From: Romanomermis culicivorax
Taxonomy: Eukaryota; Nematoda; Enoplea; Mermithida; Mermithidae
DNA length: 64,000 nt
Direction of reading: 5' to 3'
Assembly: GCA_963922205.1 (NCBI GenBank)
Contig: CAWUHX010000004.1
Span: 2,108,001-2,172,000 of the forward strand
In this document: one piece after another, positions 54,808 to 64,000 of the stretch
Position numbering within the stretch: position 1 is the first letter of the stretch
Layout of the letters: each line of letters begins with the position of its first letter
Made by a program: the position numbers and the translations under genes
Notes under the pieces: model-generated
The model's input: only the letters and a program-made list of their open reading frames with translations
Databases searched by the model: none
What the model was told of the DNA's origin: nothing

Positions 54808-56580
54808 ATGTGTGAACACTTACAAATTACGTTTGTACAGTTGTTTTTGATAATAAAATTGACCTTGGTAGCATCACTGTTTCTAGGGGTGAGTTTGTCA
54901 GCACCGGCGGCTCAGTATCAATTTTGCGGTCTCTCAAGAAGCGGACACCCACTTGAGTTACCCCAGCGTGTAGAGTGTAAACCACCGCAATCTTCATGGA
55001 GCCCGCGGCGCATGAATGTTACGGTGTATGTCCCTAGCTCAGACCCGATTACAACCACAGCGTGGAAATGCACATTGCGCACCCGCAAAGTCTGCACCAA
55101 CACTGGTTTCTTCAGCTCTAGGGGCATTACTGCAGACGTCATTACCACTCAGCACTTAGCGCCTGCGGCCTGCACGCTAGCACATCGCACTAAGATGTTT
55201 GGCTCACAAAAACTTGTCGGCATTCGCCCTGGCTTTTATAGCACAAACCAAACATTGGAAGTGATGTACGAATGGTGCTGCAGCGACGTCTGCAAGACAG
55301 TGACTAACCTCTTCATCGAGGAGGGACAAGTCGCTTCGTGGGACGGCACTACGGCCCTAAGCACCTTAGGCGATGTAGGTGGATGCAGTCCCACCGCAGG
55401 CCAGTGCACTACTCTAGACGGGGTCATTGTCTGGCCTGCACAAAACTTCACGGCGCGGTGTCATTATCACCCCAAGGGAAATTACACTGCGTCCATGTCA
55501 GGGAACCACGTCATCATCGATGATCTACAGGTTGCCCTCAAGATCCCGGGAAACTCCCGTGTCTTCCAACTGTGCCCAGAACTACGTTCCACCACAGTCC
55601 GGACGGATCAGGGTCTTCTCCTTCGCATCCACGGGAGATACAATTTGACCCAAAACTTGTTCAGAATGGCAAAGGACACCCGTCCCGATCCTGTCAATGC
55701 CAAACTGAACTATCTGGCTCAGCAGATCAAGGAGTCGGAAATTAACGGTTTCCGGTTCACCTGGCTTGAGCTCTGCTCTCACGCTCAACGCTATCTTGAT
55801 CTGACTTGGCAGTTGCTTCGCTTCGACCCTACCTTGGGTGCCCGGGCATTCCTCCAGAGGAATGACCTGACGGCGGAATTCACAGGCGATGCACTGACAA
55901 TATGGCCGTGTCAGAAGGTCAACGCCACCTACGTTTACCACTCGTACCGGGTGGGAAACGTTTGCTACAAGTACTTACCTGTACAAGTCGGCGGCACCAT
56001 CTATTTCCCCACCCCCAGTGGTCCAGATCTCATTAAATCTAGCCCAATCGTGCCGTGTCATCACCACTTTACAGGGATTTTCCAAAATCGCTCGGGCTGG
56101 TTTACTGAGTCTGGCGCGGTCCATGTGAGCCACATCCCACTGGAACTCTTCTGGAAGCAGCGCTTCAACATCACTCACTTTGAGGCACCGGCGCTCTTCC
56201 ATGACCAGTTGGCGATGACCCCTTCAAACTTTGCCTTCTTTAAACAGTACGTTTACAAGACTGAGCAAATTGAAGCGGTACTCAACCGGCTGGTAAACTT
56301 TACCGCTGGTCTATCCCTGCAACCAGACGCCATCTACCAGGCCTTTGCAGGGGTAGGAACCGACATCAAGGCCTCTCTGGAAGGTGTCGGTTTGGCGGCA
56401 AACCATGTTATTACGGGTCAACAACACACCCTCGCCCAGGGCTTGCATGCTGTCCTGAGCGGGCCGGTCCAGTTGATCTTTAACATCCTAATTACCCTGA
56501 CTGTGCTGATCGGTGTCGGATACCTTGCCTATCTCGGTGTATCTTATTATCTCAGCTACCGTCTGCGGAGCAAACAGGTC
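54808..56580 (+). CDS. env: Envelope-like glycoprotein region of env-pol
   Basis: Signal peptide, a secreted Cys-rich domain and one C-terminal transmembrane segment make a type I membrane protein layout. Sequons include NVT, NQT, NFT, NYT, NLT, NAT, NRS and NIT. Blocks such as [18 protein letters not shown] look like a structured viral-type ectodomain, but I could not assign a fusion-protein class and saw no clear furin site. The helix-prone segment before the membrane (about 56,270-56,450) has no sequence I can name. Cell-surface or entry function is inference. Confidence 0.75.
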
Positions 56581-59500
56581 AGGTTTGTTAGCCGTTTCTC
56601 CCCGTTGGGTCTTTACCGCAAAGTCCAACGCTGGATCGGTTTTCACTACGTGCAAAACGATGTGCCCTCCCAGCTTGACCGAATCACACCGTGTTTCGTC
56701 GTGCTGCTGGATACCAAGGAAACTCCTGCTTTCCTTGACACGGGTTGCCCCCGCACTATAATTAGCCAACGTCTTCATAAGGCCTTGGCTAAAGAAAGTC
56801 CGAAGGCGGTCATGGCGTTCCAGCAACATCACGACTTTAACCCATTGATGAGCATCAATGGTAAAGCCGTTCATACCATCCTTTCGGGACCATATGAAAT
56901 CATGTTGCCCGGAAACCGCCAGCCGAACACACGGATCGATATACATCTCCATGTGTGCAAGACTACGTCTCCTTTCTGGGCACCTGTTGACCTCATACTC
57001 GGACTGGACTTCTTAGAACAGTTCAAGAACATTATGTTTGACTACCAACATAATGTTTGTCGGCTGGATGCGGTAGAATTACCCCTCCTGCTGACCACGC
57101 CTGAGATTGACCAGATCGACCCCTGGTGGGAGAACACCCGTGCTCTCTCGCGAAACTCACACAGGTCGGGATCACGATTGCGGTCCAGGGCTTCCTCCAT
57201 CTCTCGGCCACACTCACGGGCCTCCTCAGTTGCCTCATCACGTGGGTCAACCAGGGGATCCCGGGCCTCTTCTAGATGGGCAAGTCATCATCTGTCGACC
57301 TTGCACGGGTCAGGTTGCCCTCGACCTCCACCTGGAAACTCTCCAGTCACGCTAGAGAAAGGCCGATACCGTGAGCCAAGTGATTCAGATGCTCCGGCAT
57401 CACCCGTGCCAAACGCGCCACCGCTATCGGACACCGAGATTGAATCGCTAGGAGCTACTCAGAGCCCAAGGGACCACTCAGACCACATACTCACGGTACA
57501 GGATGAGTCCACCCTTCTTAATGACCCGGACCCCTCCGTCAGATACGCTCTAGTAGGTCTACTACGTCGTACAGGACTGCCGATTCCAAAGCGGTCCGGT
57601 AAGACCATACACACTAGTGGTGCCACCACACCTGATTCCGGTCATGTGGTCTCTGCTTTTTACCCAAATGATATTCGGACACCCCATATCAAAGTTCTCC
57701 TCAACAACTGGGTAGAAGCAAAGGCACTGGTCGACACAGGAGCTGTTTTCTCACTCCTGGACCACAAGTTAGCGGCCCAGCTGCCCAACTTGTCACTTTC
57801 ACCAACCAGGGCTCGTCCTATCGCAGCCAATGGGTCCCCGATCCCACTGCTAGGAGCAGCCTACATCACGGTCACAGTGGCTGATGTCTCTGAACGGATT
57901 CAGGTCCAAATACAGGAGAACTGTTCAGCTGAACTGGTCCTTGGAACAAACTTCCTCGGCCGGTTCAATTGTGTCAGCTTGAACTGGGAGAAATCCTTCC
58001 TCCAGTTCAAAGAAAGTAGAATCCCCTGTGACGGTCTCATCCACAGCCCACCTTCTGCCCGCGGCGCCTTGCCCCTGAAGGACTTGGTAATTCTGGAGCC
58101 TCGCTCCCTGACACGATTCACTGTACCTGTTCCGCCAATCTATATGAACGTACCTGAGGTGGCCTTCTTTCCGAAGCACCTCTCCGGGTCGCAAAGACAC
58201 GTATATTTTGCTGGAAGCGTGAGTAGCGTGACCAACGGTCACATACCACTTCAAGTAGTTAACCCGAATACTCATTCCGTGGTTCTCTACCCACACATGA
58301 CCATTGGTCATGTGCAAATGCATAGTGAGCCCTCACGGGAATCACCGGTCGACTCAGACACCATCCTCGATCGTCAGTGGGTCGAGGCCAATGCTGTAAT
58401 CTCACCGGACATCTCCCCTCGGGACCCGGCAGCCTTACTCGATCTGCTGGGTGCATACACCGACCTTTATGCTCTTGATGAAAAGGACACAGGTTCCACT
58501 GATCTCGTCCAGCACGAAATCAGCACGGGCGATGCCCGCCCAGTCCGCCGTTTCCCTTACCGGTCCTCACCTAAGGAAAAAGATCTCATCATGCAGGAGG
58601 TCAAGGCGCTCCAGGAGAAAGGTATTATTCGGCCGAGCACGTCGCCGTGGGCTACTAATACTGTCCTGGTGCGCAAGAAAAATGGTTCTCACCGTATGTG
58701 TGTTGACTTTCGTGGTCTTAACGAGGTCACAAAAAAGGATGTCTACCCTCTCCCACGGATAGATGACATCCTTGACACACGCAAGGGTATGAAGTATTTC
58801 ACTACCCTTGATCAGGCTAACGCTTATTGGTCAATCCCGATTGCCGAGGCGGATAAAGAAAAGACGGCATTTAATATGCCTATTGGACTTTACGAATTTA
58901 ATTATTTGCCTTTCGGTTTATGCAACGCACCAGGGACATTTCAACGCCTTATGGACCTCCTCCTTACTGGAATCCAATGGCGCACGGTTCTGACCTATCT
59001 CGACGACATTTTGGTGTTCGGGAACTCTCACACCCAAATGCTTGAGCGCCTGGCAGATGTGTTCGCCCGTCTTCGCCGGGGTGGAATGAAGCTCAGACTG
59101 AGCAGGTGCAAATTCTCGCACTCAGAGGTAGAGTACCTAGGCTATCGCATCTCACAGAGCGGCCTAGAACCTGACCAAGCCAAGCTGGCCGCCGTCCAAA
59201 ACCTACCCATTCCACAAAACGCCAAAGACATCAAGTCCTTCCTAGGCCTCGTGTCTTACTACAGGCGTTTCATCCCTGGTTGTGCCCGGCTCAGCGAGCC
59301 ACTAACCAAGCTCTTATGGAAGGAAACTACTTTCCAGTGGTCAAAACCTCAGCAGGAGGCGTTCGATGAACTCCGCCGCCTGCTGACCAACCCTCCTATC
59401 CTGCGCCATCCGGACTTCTCGAAATCCTTTATCCTTCAAACTGATGCGAGTATTTCGGGGATAGGAGCGGTTCTAAGCCAGTTAGACGAACATGGATACG

Positions 59501-61377
59501 ACCATCCTGTCGCGTACGCCAGCCGAGGGTTAACAGCGGCCGAGAAAAACTATTCCATTACAGAACTGGAAACTCTCGCTGTTGTCCATTTCGTCAAGCA
59601 CTTTCGACCATACCTCTTCCAGCACGAGGTGGTCGTTCAGACTGACCATACCCCGGTCAAAGCAGTGTTGGAGAAGCCTAACCCCTCTGCTCGGATCGCT
59701 CGGTGGGGACTCGCGCTCGCCGAATTCAAACTGACAATTCGGCCGCGAAAAGGTCAGTCCAATGGTAATGCTGATGCATTATCACGCCTGCCGGATCCTA
59801 ACTCCCTCACCGGTCAGAGTATTGATGATACTCCCCTCTACAGACCTGAGGGGCATGTTATGATGATCACCGATGGTGCGCAGCACCTGGCGAGATCAAG
59901 AACCTTGACCGATGGTGTGCAGCACCTGGCGCGTTCAAGTAATTCAGCATCGATCACTGTTGGCGCGGAGCGCCCGGTACGATCAGAGTCTTATGCCGAG
60001 ATATCGGTTGGTGCGCAGCACCCCGACCTTTTCGCTGCTCAGCTGGAGGATCCGGAGTTAGCCGACATCATTCGCTCCCTTGAGCCTCTGGGCGACCAGA
60101 ATGATGTGCGAGGCTACCATCTGTTGGATAACGTTCTTCAGAAATGGACAGGCGAGTCCAATAAGATTGTCATACCCAGATCCATGGTTACTACCATTAT
60201 CCGGGCTCATCATGATGACATCTTAGCTGGACACTTTGGTGCTAAACATACTGCGCGGCTCATTGCTCGCAGATACCACTGGCCTTCCCTCAGTCGGGAT
60301 GTCAAGTCCTTCTGTCAGCGGTGTGATCTTTGCCAACGGAATAAACCCGCTCGACAGAAAACCACTGCGACCCTGAAACCTATCACCATCACGGGACCGT
60401 TTCATCGGGTAGGTGTCGACTGTATGGGACCAATGACCACTAGCGAAGCTGGCAACCGTTTCATCGTAGTCTTCATCGACTACTTTACGAAATGGGTCGA
60501 GGCTTTTGCTACTCCGGACATCACTGCGCACACCATAGCCCGGCTGTTTGTAACGCAAATTGTCTGCCAGCACGGGGCACCGCAGATTCTTCAGTCAGAT
60601 CGTGGCACTGATTTCACATCAAAACTGATGACTGAGATACCTGCGATCTGGGCAATGATGAAGATCCACTCTACCGCCTATCATCCGATGACCAACGGCG
60701 AGGTGGAAAGAGCTAATCAAACGCTAGCCACACGGCTACATATGTATGTTCATCAAGGACATACCGATTGGGATGAACACCTACCATACGCTGTGTTTGC
60801 CGTCAATATCAGCATGAATGAGTCAACAGGGTACTCGCCCTTTGAACTCATGTACGGTCGCACACCCATGCTCCCTGTTGATGCCGCGCTCTCATTCAAC
60901 CCTCCGGCCCATATCATTAATGTTTCCTCATATGATATGGAGGTCAAACGTCATTTCACGAATGCGTTAACCTTAATCCAGAGTCGGATTGAGAAAGCAC
61001 AGGAGGCCTATGCACGGTCCTACGACATGAAGGCACACGATGTCTCGTACAAAGTAGGGGATCAGGTGCTCAAACTGCGCACCTCCAGCAAACGTGGACT
61101 CACTCCTAAATTGCTGCCCATCTACGATGGGCCCTACCTTGTAACAAGTGTGGCATATCCCAATGTCACACTTCGTCTCGAGATGGATCAGGAAGACACT
61201 GTACATGTCAACCAGCTTCGACTTTACGTGTCCCCTGAACAACCGAGTGAAGCAGAGGATACACCTCCCACTTCACAGGCAACGGATTCGGCACCCTTGT
61301 TGTATCCTTCAATAAGTCGGGACTTTACACCGAATTTGATTGACCCACATCTTGATGCAGAGGTCCCCGACCCTTAA
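54808..61377 (+). CDS. env-pol: Env-like glycoprotein fused to protease-RT-RNase H-integrase
   Basis: 2,189 codons from the ATG at 54,808; the frame is also open upstream to 53,692. Residues 1-38: hydrophobic signal peptide. 39-553: cysteine-rich ectodomain with nine N-x-S/T sequons, family unrecognised. About 554-582: transmembrane segment ([20 protein letters not shown]), then a basic stretch. 600-770: aspartic protease-like domain 1 ([13 protein letters not shown]644; [11 protein letters not shown]). 778-835: Ser/Arg-rich linker. 955-1060: protease domain 2 ([13 protein letters not shown]976; [11 protein letters not shown]). 1245-1440: RT (YLDD 1397-1400). 1538-1665: RNase H (LQTDAS, D1546). 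1690-1740: four repeats. 1795-2060: integrase with HHCC-like zinc region (1801-1842) and DD35E (D1871, D1931, E1967). About 2108: GPY. No stop or frameshift separates env from pol. Confidence 0.92.
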   Translation: MCEHLQITFVQLFLIIKLTLVASLFLGVSLSAPAAQYQFCGLSRSGHPLELPQRVECKPPQSSWSPRRMNVTVYVPSSDPITTTAWKCTLRTRKVCTNTGFFSSRGITADVITTQHLAPAACTLAHRTKMFGSQKLVGIRPGFYSTNQTLEVMYEWCCSDVCKTVTNLFIEEGQVASWDGTTALSTLGDVGGCSPTAGQCTTLDGVIVWPAQNFTARCHYHPKGNYTASMSGNHVIIDDLQVALKIPGNSRVFQLCPELRSTTVRTDQGLLLRIHGRYNLTQNLFRMAKDTRPDPVNAKLNYLAQQIKESEINGFRFTWLELCSHAQRYLDLTWQLLRFDPTLGARAFLQRNDLTAEFTGDALTIWPCQKVNATYVYHSYRVGNVCYKYLPVQVGGTIYFPTPSGPDLIKSSPIVPCHHHFTGIFQNRSGWFTESGAVHVSHIPLELFWKQRFNITHFEAPALFHDQLAMTPSNFAFFKQYVYKTEQIEAVLNRLVNFTAGLSLQPDAIYQAFAGVGTDIKASLEGVGLAANHVITGQQHTLAQGLHAVLSGPVQLIFNILITLTVLIGVGYLAYLGVSYYLSYRLRSKQVRFVSRFSPLGLYRKVQRWIGFHYVQNDVPSQLDRITPCFVVLLDTKETPAFLDTGCPRTIISQRLHKALAKESPKAVMAFQQHHDFNPLMSINGKAVHTILSGPYEIMLPGNRQPNTRIDIHLHVCKTTSPFWAPVDLILGLDFLEQFKNIMFDYQHNVCRLDAVELPLLLTTPEIDQIDPWWENTRALSRNSHRSGSRLRSRASSISRPHSRASSVASSRGSTRGSRASSRWASHHLSTLHGSGCPRPPPGNSPVTLEKGRYREPSDSDAPASPVPNAPPLSDTEIESLGATQSPRDHSDHILTVQDESTLLNDPDPSVRYALVGLLRRTGLPIPKRSGKTIHTSGATTPDSGHVVSAFYPNDIRTPHIKVLLNNWVEAKALVDTGAVFSLLDHKLAAQLPNLSLSPTRARPIAANGSPIPLLGAAYITVTVADVSERIQVQIQENCSAELVLGTNFLGRFNCVSLNWEKSFLQFKESRIPCDGLIHSPPSARGALPLKDLVILEPRSLTRFTVPVPPIYMNVPEVAFFPKHLSGSQRHVYFAGSVSSVTNGHIPLQVVNPNTHSVVLYPHMTIGHVQMHSEPSRESPVDSDTILDRQWVEANAVISPDISPRDPAALLDLLGAYTDLYALDEKDTGSTDLVQHEISTGDARPVRRFPYRSSPKEKDLIMQEVKALQEKGIIRPSTSPWATNTVLVRKKNGSHRMCVDFRGLNEVTKKDVYPLPRIDDILDTRKGMKYFTTLDQANAYWSIPIAEADKEKTAFNMPIGLYEFNYLPFGLCNAPGTFQRLMDLLLTGIQWRTVLTYLDDILVFGNSHTQMLERLADVFARLRRGGMKLRLSRCKFSHSEVEYLGYRISQSGLEPDQAKLAAVQNLPIPQNAKDIKSFLGLVSYYRRFIPGCARLSEPLTKLLWKETTFQWSKPQQEAFDELRRLLTNPPILRHPDFSKSFILQTDASISGIGAVLSQLDEHGYDHPVAYASRGLTAAEKNYSITELETLAVVHFVKHFRPYLFQHEVVVQTDHTPVKAVLEKPNPSARIARWGLALAEFKLTIRPRKGQSNGNADALSRLPDPNSLTGQSIDDTPLYRPEGHVMMITDGAQHLARSRTLTDGVQHLARSSNSASITVGAERPVRSESYAEISVGAQHPDLFAAQLEDPELADIIRSLEPLGDQNDVRGYHLLDNVLQKWTGESNKIVIPRSMVTTIIRAHHDDILAGHFGAKHTARLIARRYHWPSLSRDVKSFCQRCDLCQRNKPARQKTTATLKPITITGPFHRVGVDCMGPMTTSEAGNRFIVVFIDYFTKWVEAFATPDITAHTIARLFVTQIVCQHGAPQILQSDRGTDFTSKLMTEIPAIWAMMKIHSTAYHPMTNGEVERANQTLATRLHMYVHQGHTDWDEHLPYAVFAVNISMNESTGYSPFELMYGRTPMLPVDAALSFNPPAHIINVSSYDMEVKRHFTNALTLIQSRIEKAQEAYARSYDMKAHDVSYKVGDQVLKLRTSSKRGLTPKLLPIYDGPYLVTSVAYPNVTLRLEMDQEDTVHVNQLRLYVSPEQPSEAEDTPPTSQATDSAPLLYPSISRDFTPNLIDPHLDAEVPDP
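59875..60022 (+). repeat. Four in-frame palindromic repeats between RNase H and integrase
   Basis: GGTGCGCAGCACC (59,875), GGTGTGCAGCACC (59,914), GGCGCGGAGCGCC (59,962) and GGTGCGCAGCACC (60,010), spaced 39, 48 and 48 nt. They encode variants of DGAQHLARS. Each is a 5-bp stem with a 3-nt loop. Confidence 0.85.
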
Positions 61378-61933
61378 TTCAAGATGCATTCTCTTCATTG
61401 TCCCCGCTTACGGACGAGGACGTCCTTTTTCGAAGGACCGCCGTGCCCCTCACGAAGTATTCACTCTTGTCCATGCTGGATCTTAGTGGATAGAAGAGAA
61501 CGTTCAGCAACCAAAGCGTCACGCCTTAGGCGCATCCCCACCCGATAGCCTACATTTCACTGGGTGCATCCTCTGCGATAACCCGACAATCTGTACCTCA
61601 CTGGGTGCATCCTCTGCGATAACCCGAAAATCTGTACCTCGCTGGGCGCATCCTCTGCGATAGCCTACATCTTGCCCTGAAAATTTTTCTTTTCTGTGTT
61701 CTAGACTTTCGCACAGGATATTTAATGTCTGCAACGTCACGCATTAACAATTTCCGGTTACCATACTGTCGAACGAATTACGATCAAAGAAGGCTCCATC
61801 CGCCAACAACCCAACGGACCTATTCGACCACTCGCCGTCCCACCTTGGAACGACCTACGACCACGGACACGCCGCACAAACCTCACTACTAACCACTGCA
61901 AGGACGAGGACGCCCTTTTTCGAAGGACCGCCG
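61378..61933 (+). repeat. 3' non-coding tail with tandem and direct repeats
   Basis: Three ~41-bp units with TGGG(T/C)GCATCCTCTGCGATA start at 61,561, 61,602 and 61,643. A 34-bp block (GGACGAGGACG, CCTTTTTCGAAGGACCGCCG, TG) occurs at 61,412-61,445 and again at 61,902-61,935, where its last bases are the start of the 3' LTR. No ordinary polypurine tract abuts the LTR; AAGGACGAGGA at 61,900-61,910 is the nearest purine-rich run. Confidence 0.7.
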
Positions 61934-63374
61934 TGTCACATGCCGCTCAATTCTCCAACGTCACGTTTTTCTGATCATGCCGACATTTTGTTATTTTTTC
62001 ATGTTTCGTTTATTACTCGATCATGCTTTTGTTTATTTCATTTTTACACATGCATTTTACGTTCGTTTTTTATATTTTTTCATGCATTTCTATGTTTCGT
62101 TTTGTTGTATTTTTATTTCTTTACAAACGCGGGCTACAGTAGGCCCTTTAGCTAGAAACTTCCGCCAGTCGTGCTCCACGAGCACATGGCTATTTTTGGT
62201 GCGCTCCATGCACCTCTTATCATCAAAATTAGCGTCGTTTTTGTTACGCAAAAACGACTAGCTAAGAAGTTTTAGCTAAAGACGTTCATATGCTTAGCAT
62301 AGGCACTGCAGTCAGCCTCAGTGCTAAATGCATGTGAACGAAAAAATGTCTATGTGCTCATAGGCATCTTCTGCATCGCGTCTAGCTGCAGAAGTTAGCT
62401 TGGGCGCCGAGAAACTCCGCCCAAGCTGCAGCTGTAGCCAAACATGTCCTTAAAAGGACATGTTTCTTTAGTTTTTCGCTCATTCTTGGGTTCACCAAGC
62501 TTTCGTCCGGTTGTAACTCCGCGTCCGCCGCCCTTCATCAAATTTGCATAATTTATTATACACCTGTGCGTCCGCCGCCTTATTACCAATAAATTTGCAT
62601 AAATTTACCCGTGTTCATTGCGTCCGCCGCTTACCGTCTACAGTACCCGCTGCCCATCAGTGCCAGGTGTCCGACCGCCCCCCGGTTCATGAATTAGATC
62701 TTGGAGTACCGCCTCCCGCTCACCGCCGCTCGCCGCCGCTCGCCGCTAGGACGTTTGTGGATCGCATCCCTGCCCCAGTGCCAGAAGACCGAAAGTATCC
62801 AGGGACTTGCCGCCCGATTCGCCGAATCGCTTGAGAAACAGGACTAGGTGAGTCTTCTCAGGGGATTATTGTTATTTGTGGGGTATTTGTTGGGGAATCC
62901 TTCCTAAGTCAGTTTCCCAAGTCTTCCACAGATAAGTAGGGCCTCCACCTCTCAGGTTCGGGCAAAAAGGGGCTGTCTGGTTCATAACTGGGTTCCAAAA
63001 ATTAGGTCATTTTACGGGTGACCCTGTCCCCACTCTCACTGAGTAGGACTCGGGGATTGTCGCACCTAGCCTGGCAGCGTTGTCCATTACCCTACAGCAA
63101 GACCCCAAGGACAACACAAGAGAACCAACTATAGACCTCTCTATAGCCACCATTCGCCAGGTTAGGCCCCAACGCCATTTAGGGAAGCCTGGGGAAAATG
63201 CCAGTATCCATCAGGAGTCACAGCCTATTACTCACCGTAATAGGATCAATCTGATATGGTTCACCATCAATGTGACGTCTAAAACACGGTATCACCTGAT
63301 GAGATACCCAAACCTCCCCAGCTCTCCCAAACCCACATGTCATACACGTGACATGGATGGCGCAACATGTGACA
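61934..63374 (+). repeat. 3' LTR
   Basis: 1,441 bp, collinear with the 5' LTR. The extra length includes an additional CGCCGCT-type repeat unit at about 62,730. AATAAA is at 62,588-62,593, and the splice donor sequence CTAGGTGAGT is conserved. Confidence 0.93.
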
Positions 63375-64000
63375 CTATCATACGTCTACCTGCAAAAAAA
63401 CACCCCGGATATCTAACAGTTTGCAATGAAAAATTTTCAGGAAAGTTTCATACAGGAATTGTCAATTTTTCAGATCAACAATCTAATGAAAAATTCACTT
63501 TATTGAATGCTTGAATTATTTATTTTGAAATTTTATTTATTTTGAAATTAATTTTTTCTTATTTTTCACGAAAAATTTATAGTTTTTTCGCCTGCAGTAA
63601 GCATTCATGCACTGTTTGTTTTGGTTTCATAATTACTATTTGTCTAGTTGATAAAATAAAAGTACTACAGTATGAAGACATTTTGCTCACAGTGGGAAAT
63701 TCCTGCAGAAAATCCTCAAAGAGCGACCTATGAGTAGTAAGATGCATGGAAGTGGTTTCAAACACTGTCCATTCAACTCTGGTAAGTATAAGCTGTTTCC
63801 ATGATTTATGGCCCACAGGTGACATTTATGTGCATTTCGACAAGACTATAAAGGACTAAACAGTGTTTGAGAATTGTATGAGCCAGGACTGGTGGGTGTT
63901 TGAGAAATATTTGCGCTTTGTTTGTGGAGTGTTTGAGAATTTGAAGTTTGTAGGCCCTGTCTGTGCATCGGACTGTAGATGATGTCAAGCGTGATAATAT
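63375..64000. other. Right flank of the LTR element, no gene seen
   Basis: The AT-rich host sequence resumes with CTAT, the target duplication. ORFs are short and unrecognised. Confidence 0.4.

Larger units (their letters stand above)
47166..63374 (+). mobile_element. 16.2-kb Ty3/Gypsy-type LTR retrotransposon with env-pol fusion
   Basis: Two near-identical LTRs (47,166-48,595 and 61,934-63,374) begin TGTCAC and end GTGACA. CTAT directly precedes the first and follows the second. By eye the LTRs differ at roughly 20 positions plus small indels, so the insertion is fairly recent. The order is 5' LTR, 3.6-kb leader, gag, ORF X, env-like glycoprotein, two aspartic proteases, RT, RNase H, integrase with a GPY/F module, a 0.55-kb repeat-rich tail and 3' LTR. 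The protease-RT-RH-IN order and GPY module place it in the Ty3/Gypsy group. Gag and env-pol frames are open; ORF X has one stop. It is much larger than the usual 5-12 kb. Confidence 0.93.

Noticed and set aside
63577-63825. Minus-strand ORF in the right flank as a gene
   Set aside because: No domain, no extension and AT-rich surroundings; support is insufficient.

Overview
The window looks like nuclear DNA of an invertebrate animal. The reasons are intron-containing genes with GT-AG splice sites, an intronic tRNA gene with a Pol III T-run, dense hAT-type non-autonomous transposons, a CR1/jockey-like non-LTR retrotransposon and a giant Ty3/Gypsy-type LTR retrotransposon. I cannot place the species. 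The host DNA is AT-rich; the LTR element is GC-richer and stands out sharply.

Layout. Bases 1-28,100 are almost entirely layered mobile elements: hAT-like MITEs with 8-bp target-site duplications, tandem arrays, long inverted repeats and decayed transposase or RT pieces. They contain the 5' end of a minus-strand tRNA dimethylallyltransferase gene (TRIT1/MiaA family, two exons at 10,697-11,196). Bases 28,449-45,767 hold a complete plus-strand DNA topoisomerase III alpha gene in 11 exons. By my reading its exons join into one open frame of 869 codons, or 922 from an upstream ATG that adds a mitochondrial-type leader. Its introns carry more MITEs and a tRNA-Glu(CTC) gene. Bases 47,166-63,374 are one 16.2-kb LTR retrotransposon with about 1.43-kb LTRs, TGTCAC/GTGACA ends and a 4-bp target duplication (CTAT).

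The LTR element is the most unusual object here. It has a 3.6-kb leader with a regular ~66-bp array built around TGACGTC(A/T)GCAAC, a hairpin-packed LTR, an intact gag, a small extra ORF of unknown function, and then one open frame. From an ATG beside a good splice acceptor, that frame encodes an envelope-like glycoprotein (signal peptide, nine N-glycosylation sequons, transmembrane segment) fused upstream of two aspartic-protease domains, reverse transcriptase, RNase H and integrase. In retroviruses and env-bearing Gypsy elements known to me, env lies downstream of pol. Here the order is gag - X - env - PR - PR - RT - RH - IN.

A second theme is the hAT-like MITE population. A conserved body module containing the hairpin GGCGCGAAGCGCC recurs with different, locally iterated palindromic words at the element ends. 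This suggests that transposase-recognition ends are exchanged between non-autonomous elements.
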